A stretch of 64,000 nucleotides of DNA from Parapontixanthobacter aurantiacus (lineage in GTDB: Bacteria > Pseudomonadota > Alphaproteobacteria > Sphingomonadales > Sphingomonadaceae), in NCBI RefSeq assembly GCF_009827635.1, contig NZ_WTYW01000003.1:186001-250000 (forward strand). The letters run 5' to 3'. The first letter of the stretch is position 1. The number at the start of each line of letters is the position of its first letter. The position numbers were made by a program, and so were the translations under genes. Positions 9,901-16,422 of this stretch are shown here, piece by piece. Under the pieces are notes generated by a model, which was not told where the DNA came from, searched no databases, and worked only from the letters and a program-made list of their open reading frames with translations.

Positions 9901-9995
9901 GAGGAATCGAGCGCCTGGTCAGAGGTGTAATAGTTATCCTGTGTTAGGTACTCGACGGTCCCCGCACCTGACGTGACTGCATTTACATGGATCAT
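6945..9995 (-). CDS. MobF-family conjugative relaxase (TrwC/TraI type)
   Basis: A 1016-residue protein that nicks and unwinds the transferred strand. The relaxase domain fills about residues 1-300: Tyr16, Tyr22 and Tyr23 near the N-terminus are the likely nicking tyrosines, and the three-histidine metal site is 'EPHLHIHAVG' (His156, 158, 160). A helicase domain follows, with Walker A 'GGAGVGKS' near 505 and Walker B 'LVMVDEASQ' near 570. The C-terminus ends in Arg/Glu-rich low-complexity sequence. It overlaps the upstream accessory gene by ATGA (9992-9995), indicating translational coupling. No coupling protein or type IV secretion genes are in the window, so the element is mobilisable as seen here, or the transfer genes lie further left. 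Confidence 0.92.
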   Translation of the reverse strand: MIHVNAVTSGAGTVEYLTQDNYYTSDQALDSSEWLGKGAAALGLSGSVDKDMFAAVIEGKLPDGSEIQGKDGVRRFGDELHFSVSKSVSLLALVGGDKRLIEAFTESAKVALKWAEKNVVEARVWDKELGTAVPERTGNLLVASFLHDVNRNLEPHLHIHAVGINATQTADGKWRAVHNPEFYRAQHAMSAVHNSEMRARVEALGYETVPAREAVDGAFEIRGVSREVIEAFSTRRAEVVAEAAKDGRSSARELELAALATRKGKEMDPDIAGQKERWQETAKRVGFDHKPLIDKALARSSAEQTVWTRLVAGIRGIGAKGMAIASAIGLTPKDKDPLVPERLGRLEPKAFAAAQAVASAARELGEREAAFSRNDLIRHSLERQGPFTVEAIEARIEQLQQRGLLIGSGPADRDRMLTTQQAVAMENKVVALALAGKDSVEPIAERDGVVARLQEQARAIGLRRLNQGQEKAGADILTSRDRIHLVQGGAGVGKSAALAPVAAIAREEGRNVVALSHVGRIAREFGEKTAAPASTVDGFLARYARVLGGSASAERVAEAREELSGALVMVDEASQIGTDRLARLIDLANQMHVGRLVLAGDIKQLPAIEAGKPFAQLQGQDLGRSDIAENLRAQTPQMQALNRALGDGDIDQAFKELKAATTEVAPGEIPKTAANIWVDLPKDQRDSTVLLAAGRAMRSAGNAEAQKALAARGELGANSIRLDVLDRVTITREGARQLKGYHEGRVVAFQTNLPSQKFQRGERGEVVDVSDGKVELHMGDGELRTLDPSRLPANLKHDAVTIFERKSIGLHEQDRIRWTAKDGERGLLNGDIAHVERIDGGKVTIKAGDGKLHELPQGDSMLERLDLAYAINVHVAQGMTAKDGIIMMSERERALNSTASFLVAVTRIAEHATLVTDNPDRVQRQVETRTGEKTSAMDVSQAKTKSPDHYPGFKEDLQKLSDKLGPEYAMAVLQNRERDITLEKPASRSGISRSQDELARDRERDLERARDLERGR

Positions 9996-10774
9996 CGCTC
10001 ATCCTCATGAGCGATGACGCGAAGACCGAGTTCGCGCTCCGGTTCAGGAAGGTGGCAGTCGGCGCGGCCGTATTCGCGCTCGATCAAACGGCACATTTGT
10101 GCGGGACTGTCGATCAGCTTTGAAGCCTGCCAGACGGACCACCCACTAAACAGCCCGGGCAATACAAGCCCCGTCAGTATTCCAAGCGAGAGCAGCAGTC
10201 CTCCGCATGCGCTGAGAAATTTGAGCGACAACATTCGATTGTCACCCAAGTAGAGTCCCCGCATTTCCCGGGGCTCGCTTGCCAGCTCTATCGTCTTGGC
10301 CAATTGCTCGGAAATCTGGGCTAGGCGCGTTTCAAGCGCTTCGAAAAGTTTCGGCTCCAGCGTTTCGAATGCGGTCAGCAACTCTTCGGTCATTGTCAGG
10401 AAAGGTGAAAGACTGGCTTCGTCCTGCTTTCGAAACTCGGCAATGAGCCGCTGCTGTGCGAGCCGGTTGGCTTCTTCACCACCGTTCCATTTCTCGTGAA
10501 GTTTATGCTGCATCCGGACGTTGTCGGCCTGTGCCCGGTCCATTTCGATTACGAGCTCTTTGAGCTGGTGCACCAAACCGCTGACGGTGGTGTCGAGCCG
10601 CGGTCCAGCGTCCTTCTGGAAGATCGCGCGTCCGGCGTCATAAGCCTCAACCAGCTCCTCGGCGAGGTCGCGAAGTAAAGCCGCGTTCGAGAGATTGCGC
10701 TCGGCGGCGATTCCGGAGAAGCGGGTATAAATTTGAGCGGAAACAGAGGTGTGGAGCTGTTCAGTCTTCGCCAT
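9992..10774 (-). CDS. Mobilisation accessory protein with DNA-binding N-terminus and membrane anchor
   Basis: A 260-residue protein encoded just ahead of the relaxase and overlapping it by four bases. Residues 1-50 ('LHTSVSAQIYTRFSGIAAER' and 'LSNAALLRDLAEELVEAYD') resemble a ribbon-helix-helix domain like those of relaxosome accessory proteins. Residues 70-170 are helical and charged, probably a coiled coil. A strong hydrophobic segment near 180-210 ('LLLSLGILTGLVLPGLF') forms one or two membrane passes, followed by a short tail. This suggests a protein that ties the oriT complex to the inner membrane, comparable in logic to MobB/TraJ-type helpers. Family assignment is inference from layout and neighbours. 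Confidence 0.65.
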   Translation of the reverse strand: MAKTEQLHTSVSAQIYTRFSGIAAERNLSNAALLRDLAEELVEAYDAGRAIFQKDAGPRLDTTVSGLVHQLKELVIEMDRAQADNVRMQHKLHEKWNGGEEANRLAQQRLIAEFRKQDEASLSPFLTMTEELLTAFETLEPKLFEALETRLAQISEQLAKTIELASEPREMRGLYLGDNRMLSLKFLSACGGLLLSLGILTGLVLPGLFSGWSVWQASKLIDSPAQMCRLIEREYGRADCHLPEPERELGLRVIAHEDER

Positions 10775-10836
10775 GACGACCTCCCGGCGAGAGGGATGAC
10801 CGCAAGATCTTCGTAGTTCTTAAGTCTCTGAAATAT

Positions 10837-10940
10837 GGCGGTTCTACAGGCCGCCTACAGACCGCAAGTGCGACAGAGCCAGCTTTCCGCAACCAACTAC
10901 AAAACGGTACTTGCCCCGTATGGTACCGTTTTCCGGGGGT
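10837..10940. other. Candidate oriT with inverted repeats
   Basis: The gap between the mobilisation operon and the gene ending at 11108 holds a perfect 10-base inverted repeat, AAAACGGTAC (10901-10910) and GTACCGTTTT (10923-10932), with a 12-base loop. A GC arm pair GGCGG (10837-10841) and CCGCC (10851-10855) lies nearby. The longer repeat borders a G-tract followed by TTTGTCC. An inverted repeat next to a nick site, directly upstream of the accessory and relaxase genes, is the usual oriT layout for MobF systems. The nick position cannot be fixed by eye. Confidence 0.5.
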
Positions 10941-11107
10941 TTGTCCGCTCCACCGAGAGCAGGCCACCTGCATGAAGTGTGAAATTCTATTTTCGTCCTC
11001 CAGAGTCCGGGCGAGCGAGATTGGGGGATTTCGAAGTCTTCCTGGATTTCCAGTGGGACGCGACCGGCCGAAAGGCCGGAACAGAGGTGGGGCTTCGCTG
11101 ATCAGGC

Positions 11108-11740
11108 TCACGCGGCATCCTCGCGATAGACATTCGGATGACCTGCTCGATTGAAGTCGAGAGCCGACATCGGCTGAGGCGCCGCGTCGGGTTCCTGATC
11201 GAGTTCGACACAGAAGCGCTCGTAATATGAAAAGGCGAGCCGCTCAAAAGGCCACCCCGTCCCGCTGAGTTTGAGGATCGGCAGCTGCTCCCCGTTCAAA
11301 GCAGTTTGGAATGCGGCGCGGTTGATGACGTCCTGATCGTAGGCATCAAGCACGAAATCACAGAAAGATGCTCCATCAAGACGAGTGAGCATTTCAGCCA
11401 GATGCTTAGCATCAGGGCCGATGCAATGCTGCTCGACCAGCTGCCGAACGGGGTCATTCCAATGGTCGAAATGCTCTAACCAGATGTCGAACCAGATCGC
11501 CCAAGTGAGTCTTTCAGTGCCTGACAACCGATCACAAATGGCGTCAGCACTTTGATCGTAGATCGCCTCGAACAAATCGGGCAGTGCTGCAAAAATCGGT
11601 TCCGGATCGACCTCGCGCAGCAGGATCGCCGCAGCATGCCGCCAGCTCAGAACATCTGTTCGCCGGGGATGGTATGTTGGCCACCACCGATTGCCGTCTT
11701 GCAAGGCATGCCAGAGACCTTCGCTCATCGCGGGGGTCAT
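11108..11740 (-). CDS. Hypothetical protein coupled to repC
   Basis: A 210-residue soluble, acidic protein rich in Trp, Asp and aromatic residues ('ALQDGNRWWPTYHPRRTDVL', 'TWAIWFDIWLEHFDHW'). No signal peptide, membrane segment or catalytic motif is apparent, and I do not recognise the family. Its ATG overlaps the repC stop by four bases (11737-11740), so it is probably translated with RepC. The position between repC and the oriT region suggests a replication or copy-control accessory gene of the element, but this is inferred from location alone. Confidence 0.6.
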   Translation of the reverse strand: MTPAMSEGLWHALQDGNRWWPTYHPRRTDVLSWRHAAAILLREVDPEPIFAALPDLFEAIYDQSADAICDRLSGTERLTWAIWFDIWLEHFDHWNDPVRQLVEQHCIGPDAKHLAEMLTRLDGASFCDFVLDAYDQDVINRAAFQTALNGEQLPILKLSGTGWPFERLAFSYYERFCVELDQEPDAAPQPMSALDFNRAGHPNVYREDAA

Positions 11741-12927
11741 ATGATGCGCTCCCTTGCTAGCTTTGCCAAAGAGGCAGAAGCAAGATTCCCGAAGCTACCG
11801 CGGCTATCTTGGCTCGACGGTTCTGGTGTGAACGAACCTTCGCCCACTTTCCCCTCTGGATAGCCCTGTGCTGCCCTAAACATCGGCAAAAGGCCCTTAG
11901 GATTTCGCAGCAGTCCAGTCAGGCATCTTCGACCTGATCGTGCTCGATAGCGGTGCTCACCAGGCAATCGGGCATTGCGATCGATGACCACGACGCAGAC
12001 CGCTGCACGCTCGCGCCCCAATCGCTCGCATGCTTCGCCGAACGTAGCCTCTGAAATGCCATGCCAGCGGCGTGCCGTTTCTGACGCATCAACAAGATCG
12101 CGCCAGCTTGGCGGGCGTCCTTCGGGCAAGAGGCTTTGATAGTCAGAACTAGCAATTCCAGCGACCGCTGCCGGCGTGACCACCGTCGCACGATCATCAT
12201 CACCTCTGCCGCAACGAGCGCCGCTACAGTTTTTCGATGAGTTTGATTCAGGTATATTGGGTGGAACGATTTCTTCCGTCTGGTCGGAAGATTTCGTTGC
12301 ACCAGAGGGAACTTCCAGCAGCACCAAGAGAGCTTCGAGCGCATCCTTCAACGCTTCCAGCTTCTCGACATCGTTGATGCGTGAGACGCGGCCGCGCGGC
12401 AGGATTTCGCCTGCCCGCTCGATTGCGCCACGATTATCAGAGGCCCGGACTTCTCGATTGAGCGCCGCAACTTCCTGCTTGAGGCAGAATACCGCACTAG
12501 CCTGCAGTTCGATCGCTTCGCGCCGTGCCTGCCATTTGGCCCAGCCATCGATCAGCGGGCGAAGACTGATCCCCGCAAGCGCGACGATATTACCATTGTG
12601 ACGCTTGCCGCTGCGTCTGGCATGCGGAGTGTGAGTGCGCTCTATTAAACCGGCTTCGAGCAGTTCCGCTTCGGCATTGTGCAGGACCTTGGTCGAGATC
12701 CTGAGTTCGCCTGCCATTGTTTGCGGCTGCTCCCAAGTGCCGCAGATCTTGCCGCGTTCGAAGTCGGATTGTCGGCATGCCCGAATGAAGTATTGCAGAA
12801 TGCGAACTGCCGTTGCCGAGAGCCGCTCTTTTTTGCAGGTGCCGGGCGCAATCTCAGCGACGAGGTCACAGAGCTTAAAGGGCGTCACACCGTCAGGCAG
12901 GCCTCCGTGAGTGAGGGGGATGCTCAT
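11737..12927 (-). CDS. repC: RepC-family plasmid replication initiator
   Basis: A 396-residue protein with the RepC layout. An N-terminal winged-helix part covers about residues 1-150 ('LSATAVRILQYFIRACRQSD', 'LRISTKVLHNAEAELLEAGL'), a charged helical linker about 150-260, and a C-terminal domain about 265-360 ('PSWRDLVDASETARRWHGIS'). The extreme C-terminus is Ser-rich. RepC initiates replication of alphaproteobacterial plasmids at an origin usually inside its own gene. Here it is not accompanied by repA and repB; parA sits about 5 kb downstream instead. The ATG at 12925-12927 overlaps the stop of a possible 15-codon leader. Its presence among chromosomal genes points to an integrated plasmid or integrative element. 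Confidence 0.85.
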   Translation of the reverse strand: MSIPLTHGGLPDGVTPFKLCDLVAEIAPGTCKKERLSATAVRILQYFIRACRQSDFERGKICGTWEQPQTMAGELRISTKVLHNAEAELLEAGLIERTHTPHARRSGKRHNGNIVALAGISLRPLIDGWAKWQARREAIELQASAVFCLKQEVAALNREVRASDNRGAIERAGEILPRGRVSRINDVEKLEALKDALEALLVLLEVPSGATKSSDQTEEIVPPNIPESNSSKNCSGARCGRGDDDRATVVTPAAVAGIASSDYQSLLPEGRPPSWRDLVDASETARRWHGISEATFGEACERLGRERAAVCVVVIDRNARLPGEHRYRARSGRRCLTGLLRNPKGLLPMFRAAQGYPEGKVGEGSFTPEPSSQDSRGSFGNLASASLAKLARERII

Positions 12928-12987
12928 TTGGCACCTCCGGCAAGGTTTGCCCTTGCACGCGATTCGAGCATCGCGTAGGAAGAAGGA

Positions 12988-13047
12988 ATAGCCGTGACGC
13001 TATGAAATTTGCCGCCGGGAAGGGTGCCAGCCCTTCCGGCGGTTTTT
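12988..13047 (+). ncRNA. Candidate counter-transcribed RNA against the repC leader
   Basis: On the strand opposite repC, within 120 bases of its start, there is a promoter-like pair TTGCAC (12953-12958) and TAGGAA (12976-12981) with 17-base spacing. About 60 bases after the expected start lies a textbook intrinsic terminator: arms 13012-13024 and 13031-13042 with one bulged base, then TTTTT at 13043-13047. RepC copy number in repABC plasmids is controlled by a roughly 50-60-nucleotide antisense RNA that ends in such a hairpin upstream of repC. The arrangement here matches. The start site and promoter are predicted by eye. Confidence 0.55.
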
Positions 13048-13192
13048 CGTTTCAGCGTTGGTGGACCCGAGCCGTGATATGATAGGATGGTTTTGGCGGC
13101 CCTTCGTACAATTGGCGTACAGCGCACCACCCTGGTGTCATTGTTAATGATTGTCTTACAGATGGTTAGTTGAGATCGCGAACTCCCTTCAC
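13048..13192. other. repC leader and probable edge of the element
   Basis: This stretch should contain the repC promoter and the upstream part of its mRNA leader. It includes a spaced repeat GTAC-n7-GTAC (within 13108-13126) and an AT-rich run around 13138-13155. I see no protein-coding gene that I trust. Beyond about 13.19 kb the sequence becomes G-rich intergenic repeat, so the junction between the plasmid-like backbone and the next segment probably lies here. No att-like duplication could be verified. Confidence 0.35.
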
Positions 13193-13252
13193 ACGGGTGG
13201 GGTCGGGGGTGGGTTAGAACTCCCCTTCTTTCAGGGAGGGGTTGGGGGTGGG
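13193..13252. repeat. G-rich inverted repeat, left copy flanking DUF559
   Basis: Two related G-rich blocks lie here; the clearest is at 13222-13252 and reads CCCC-TTCTTTCAGG-GAGGGG followed by TTGGGGGTGGG. It is a small palindrome with a one-sided G-tail. A near-identical unit in opposite orientation sits at 13646-13676 at the end of the DUF559 gene, so the gene is bracketed by inverted copies. Confidence 0.6.
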
Positions 13253-13286
13253 ACTTTCTTTAACTGCCCCCCTCTAAACCCCCGCA

Positions 13287-13655
13287 ATGCTTCAACCCCG
13301 TTCTCGAACGACGCAGCGCGCCCGGGCGTTGCGCAATGCGGCGACCCCGGCGGAGCGCTTGCTCTGGCGCTACCTCGCGGGCAGCCGGACCGGCGCGAAG
13401 TTCAACCGCCAGATGCCGGTCGGACCGTTCTTCGCGGATTTCGTGTGCCGCAGTTTGAAGCTGGTCGTGGAAATCGACGGCATCAGCCACGATCGAACAT
13501 GGCAGGCCGATGCGCGCCGCGACGCGTGGATGCGCGGGGAAGGCTATACGGTGCTGCGCTTCACCAATGCAGAGGTGTTGGGGAATGTCGAAGGCGTGGT
13601 CGCCGCGATCTGGGCCGAGGTGAAGCGGCTGCAAGATTTGCAGGACCACCCCTAA
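13287..13655 (+). CDS. DUF559 (Vsr/restriction-endonuclease-fold) protein
   Basis: A 122-residue basic protein of the DUF559 family, which shares the fold of very-short-patch and type II-like nucleases. The hallmark segments are present: 'NAATPAERLLWRYL', 'FNRQMPVGPFFADFVC', 'LKLVVEIDGISH' with the acidic residues of the active site, and 'GYTVLRFTNAEVL'. Role in the cell is unknown for the family. The stop codon lies inside an inverted copy of the repeat found upstream, so the gene and repeats look like one unit. It does not overlap any operon; neighbours are repC on the left and a GIY-YIG-like gene on the right. Confidence 0.8.
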   Translation: MLQPRSRTTQRARALRNAATPAERLLWRYLAGSRTGAKFNRQMPVGPFFADFVCRSLKLVVEIDGISHDRTWQADARRDAWMRGEGYTVLRFTNAEVLGNVEGVVAAIWAEVKRLQDLQDHP

Positions 13656-13676
13656 CCCCTCCTAAACAGGAGGGGG
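13646..13676. repeat. Inverted repeat, right copy flanking DUF559
   Basis: The reverse complement of this unit is a palindrome CCCCTCC-n6-GGAGGGG with the tail TTAGGGGTGG, matching the left copy at 13222-13252 in structure and most bases. It overlaps the last codons of the DUF559 gene. Confidence 0.6.
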
Positions 13677-13689
13677 ATTTGAGCGCGGC

Positions 13690-13820
13690 GCCGGTCCCTT
13701 CCTTCAGGGAGGGAAGCGAGGCTTGCGAGCCGAAGGCGAAGCTAGTCGCAGCAGTGTGGGCTGGTCCCGGAACGGCTCCGCCGCCCCCACCCCTTACCCC
13801 TACCCACGGGGAGGGGGATA
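13690..13820. repeat. Further G/C-rich repeat copies after DUF559
   Basis: Two more related palindromes follow: one around 13693-13714 (CCCTTCC-n4-GGGAGGG type) and one around 13787-13819 with C-runs and an internal ACGGGGAGGGGG. They extend to the end of the GIY-YIG-like gene that starts at 14369. No gene is evident between 13656 and 13832. Confidence 0.45.
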
Positions 13821-13832
13821 AGGTAGCGCAAT

Positions 13833-14369
13833 TTAGATAGGCCGAACCGCCCAAGTCCGCTGTCGACCGGCGCGACGCCTGTCGAGCGGCTTCCAACAAT
13901 CGGGATGCGGCTTGGCGGCTGTGGGCGAAGGTCTACTCTTGTTGAAGATCGGCAGCCGTCCATAGGTCTCTTCGAAGAACTGGAGCATCTTCGCTTCGCT
14001 TGAACGTGCGATATCGTCACTGGCGCATTCGAGCACCCAAAAGTCGAACTTCGCACCTTTGAGTAGATCGAGCGTCGGCATTAGCTTGCTATCAATATGA
14101 TCGCGGAAACGGGCATGGGCCATGCCTTTACCGATATAGGCGGTCGGATTCGTTAGTGCGCCATAGTCAAACGTGAGCGGAATGCTTATCCAGATTACGT
14201 AAACGGCGTTCCAAATATCGTGAAGCGCTTTATCTTCTTTGTTAGTAAAGACTTGCCTCCAAGCATCCGACAAAGCGTGCCATTCGCTCTTCGCGACGGT
14301 TCTGTCATCGCGCTCACGCGAGAGTGTTTGCTCGCTCAGAACATACCAGTCTTTTAATCTCCAAGACAT
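13833..14369 (-). CDS. GIY-YIG nuclease-domain protein
   Basis: A 178-residue protein with a recognisable GIY-YIG core. 'YVIWISIPL' and 'AYIGKG' supply the two tyrosine motifs, 'ARFRDHI' the catalytic arginine and histidine, 'SSEAKMLQFF' the metal-binding glutamate, and 'IFNKSRP' the conserved asparagine. The last 30 residues are basic and run into repeat DNA, so the C-terminus may have been replaced. No ribosome site is obvious ahead of the ATG. It is a distant analogue of the GIY-YIG-like gene at 222-962. AT content rises from here to about 15.3 kb, which suggests transfer. Confidence 0.6.
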   Translation of the reverse strand: MSWRLKDWYVLSEQTLSRERDDRTVAKSEWHALSDAWRQVFTNKEDKALHDIWNAVYVIWISIPLTFDYGALTNPTAYIGKGMAHARFRDHIDSKLMPTLDLLKGAKFDFWVLECASDDIARSSEAKMLQFFEETYGRLPIFNKSRPSPTAAKPHPDCWKPLDRRRAGRQRTWAVRPI

Positions 14370-14418
14370 CGAGCGTCACGCTATTCTGCAGTCAACCTTA
14401 ATTAAAATACTATAAGAT

Positions 14419-14751
14419 CTAAAGGTTCTTAAGAATTTCATCTAAAATTTTATCTACACCGCGGGCTTTTCGCAAAGCCAACTCTCTTAGCTTCGTCATT
14501 TTAGCCCAATACGAACCCCGCAGATCATTGTCGTTGAATTGGTCAATTAGCTCGTTATTGTTACGATATAATAAAACTACCTCGACAGGCTCACCCTCAG
14601 CGGTTTCGTCGGCGCGGAGGCGAATAATGTAATCGCCGAGTTTAGTCTGAGGTTGCTCATCCCGCACTATGCCCCAATCAAGCGAGCCTTCTTCAGTCTT
14701 ATTTAGAAGTTTGTCTACTAAAATATTGTATTTGTCAGACTCATCAGACAT
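14419..14751 (-). CDS. Hypothetical soluble protein, second gene of an AT-rich pair
   Basis: A 110-residue charged protein ('LVDKLLNKTEEGSLDWGIVR', 'DYIIRLRADET', 'VEVVLLYRNNNELIDQF') with mixed alpha/beta prediction and no membrane segment. GAGG lies 8 bases before the ATG at 14749-14751; four extra residues are possible from an upstream ATG. It overlaps the stop of the membrane-protein gene by eight bases, so the two are co-translated. Codon use is more AT-rich than the surrounding chromosome. The family is not recognised. Confidence 0.6.
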   Translation of the reverse strand: MSDESDKYNILVDKLLNKTEEGSLDWGIVRDEQPQTKLGDYIIRLRADETAEGEPVEVVLLYRNNNELIDQFNDNDLRGSYWAKMTKLRELALRKARGVDKILDEILKNL

Positions 14752-15274
14752 CTTTTGCCTCATTCGCTATTTGATTTTGCAGATCCGCGATAAGATTGTA
14801 GTTCTTCCTTATGACTGCTATTGCCTTGTTCTGCTGAGGGTAGGTTCCCTTATTTATTAGAGCAGCGTCTACCTTGTCACAAAATGACTCCATCTGTTTA
14901 ATCGAATTTTTTAGCTCTTCTGCTAGTTCATCAGAAATTCTAGGAAGGCCTCGGTGGATCCGTATAAAGGCTATTCGCGCATCTTCGTAAGCGTCATTTG
15001 CATAACGCCATGATTGAGCATAAATATGCTTCTTTGTTGTCTCCAACGCGTAGTTCGCCTCGGCTAAATCGCGTGAGGCATCGTAAAGCGTTAATTGTAG
15101 TCGAAATGTATCGACAGCATCAGTTGCTGCTTTTGAATTTTCTTTCGCAGCTACTGCTTGTAAGTAAGTTTGCCTAATCCCATAAAAAGCAGCCAGCAAA
15201 CCAAGCAGCGTCAATATTAACGACGCGAGTGAAATGTAACTTTGATTAGCTGGCGCTAGTAAATTGGCTAACAA
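14744..15274 (-). CDS. Hypothetical membrane-anchored coiled-coil protein
   Basis: A 176-residue protein with one N-terminal membrane helix (about residues 14-33, 'SLASLILTLLGLLAAFYG'), followed by a long helical domain with many Ala, Lys and Glu residues that probably forms a coiled coil in the cytoplasm. It is first in a two-gene operon with the soluble protein at 14419-14751. Base composition is clearly lower in GC than nrdB next door. The layout of membrane helix, helical sensor and small partner is seen in several phage-defence and stress operons, but no known family is identified. Confidence 0.6.
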   Translation of the reverse strand: MLANLLAPANQSYISLASLILTLLGLLAAFYGIRQTYLQAVAAKENSKAATDAVDTFRLQLTLYDASRDLAEANYALETTKKHIYAQSWRYANDAYEDARIAFIRIHRGLPRISDELAEELKNSIKQMESFCDKVDAALINKGTYPQQNKAIAVIRKNYNLIADLQNQIANEAKDV

Positions 15275-15324
15275 TTTTTAATCCTAAGTCCTCAAAAGCG
15301 GCAGCCCGGTAATCCATCACGCCG

Positions 15325-16383
15325 TTACTCCGCCGCGACGGCCCCCGCATCATCCCCAAACAGTCCCGGACCGTCATCCTCGGCGGCTTCCTCGTTCGCG
15401 GCCTTGACATTGCGGCGCTTGTCGAAGCTCGACCAGACATCCTGCCAGTTGCCCTTCGTCGCGCCCTTGGAATACTCGGTCGCGCGCGTCTCGAAGAAGT
15501 TCGCGTGCTCCACGCCATTCAGCAGCGGGGTGAGCCAGGGCAGCGGGTGATCCTCCACCATGTAGATCGCGGGCAGGCCCAGCTGCTGCAACCGCCAGTC
15601 GGCGATGTAGCGGATGTATTTCTTGATCTCCTTCGCGGTCATGCCGGGCACGGGCCCGTCCTCGAAGGCGAGGTCGATGAAGGCATCCTCCAGCCGCACC
15701 GTCTTCTGACAGGCGTCCATGATGTCTTCCTTCACCGCCTTGGTCAGGCAGCCGCGCTCCTCGCAGAAGGCGTGGAACAGGCGGGTGATGCCCTCGCAAT
15801 GCAGACTTTCGTCGCGCACTGACCAGCTGACGATCTGGCCCATACCCTTCATCTTGTTGAAGCGCGGGAAGTTCATCAGCATGGCGAAGCTGGCGAACAG
15901 CTGCAGCCCCTCGGTGAAGCCGCCGAACATGGCGAGCGTGCGGGCGATGTCCTCGTCCGTGTCGACGCCGAAATCCTGCAGATAGTCGTGCTTGGCTTTC
16001 ATCTCCTCATATTCGAGGAACATGCCGTATTCGCTTTCCGGCATCCCGATCGTGTCGAGGAGGTGCGAATAGGCGGCGATGTGCACGGTCTCCATGTTGG
16101 AGAAGGCAGCCAGCATCATCTTCACTTCCGTAGGCTTGAAGACGCGGCCGTATTTCTCGTGATAGCAGTCCTGCACCTCGACATCGGCCTGGGTGAAGAA
16201 GCGGAAGATCTGGGTGAGCAGGTTGCGCTCGTGCGCGGACAGGTTCTGCGCCCAGTCGCGGCAATCCTCGCCCAGCGGCACTTCCTCCGGCATCCAGTGG
16301 ATCTGCTGCTGGCGCTTCCAGAAGTCGTAGGCCCACGGATATTCGAAGGGCTTGTAGGTCTTGCGGGCTTCGGTCAGCGACAT
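15325..16383 (-). CDS. nrdB: Ribonucleoside-diphosphate reductase subunit beta (class Ia)
   Basis: A 352-residue R2 subunit, which holds the di-iron centre and tyrosyl radical used by NrdA to make deoxyribonucleotides. Visible ligands include 'DVEVQDCYHEKYG', 'NMETVHIAAYSHLLD' with its Glu-x-x-His, and 'RDESLHCEG'. The C-terminal acidic tail 'DDGPGLFGDD' is the part that docks into NrdA. The ATG at 16381-16383 has GGGAG nine bases before it; an upstream extension to 16509 was rejected. nrdB is separated from nrdA (24214-26268) by about 7.8 kb. An NrdR-box-like palindrome lies about 25 bases upstream. Confidence 0.95.
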   Translation of the reverse strand: MSLTEARKTYKPFEYPWAYDFWKRQQQIHWMPEEVPLGEDCRDWAQNLSAHERNLLTQIFRFFTQADVEVQDCYHEKYGRVFKPTEVKMMLAAFSNMETVHIAAYSHLLDTIGMPESEYGMFLEYEEMKAKHDYLQDFGVDTDEDIARTLAMFGGFTEGLQLFASFAMLMNFPRFNKMKGMGQIVSWSVRDESLHCEGITRLFHAFCEERGCLTKAVKEDIMDACQKTVRLEDAFIDLAFEDGPVPGMTAKEIKKYIRYIADWRLQQLGLPAIYMVEDHPLPWLTPLLNGVEHANFFETRATEYSKGATKGNWQDVWSSFDKRRNVKAANEEAAEDDGPGLFGDDAGAVAAE

Positions 16384-16406
16384 TGGTGGAAACTCCCGTG
16401 GGCAGC

Positions 16407-16422
16407 GATCAACATATTGTGG
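16407..16422 (-). promoter_or_regulatory. NrdR-box-like palindrome upstream of nrdB
   Basis: Read on the minus strand the site is CCACAATATGTTGATC, which matches 11 of 16 positions of the NrdR consensus ACACwATATATwGTGT, with the left half and centre almost perfect. I found only one box, whereas NrdR usually needs two about 31-32 bases apart, so confidence is moderate. Confidence 0.4.

Noticed and set aside
12924-13130. 68-codon frame ending at the repC start
   Set aside because: Most of it covers the antisense RNA and terminator region and looks non-coding. Only the last 15 codons could be a leader, and they lack a clear ribosome site.
13193-13820. CRISPR-like repeats near DUF559
   Set aside because: The copies are palindromic, unevenly spaced and not separated by unique spacers of constant length; no cas gene is near.
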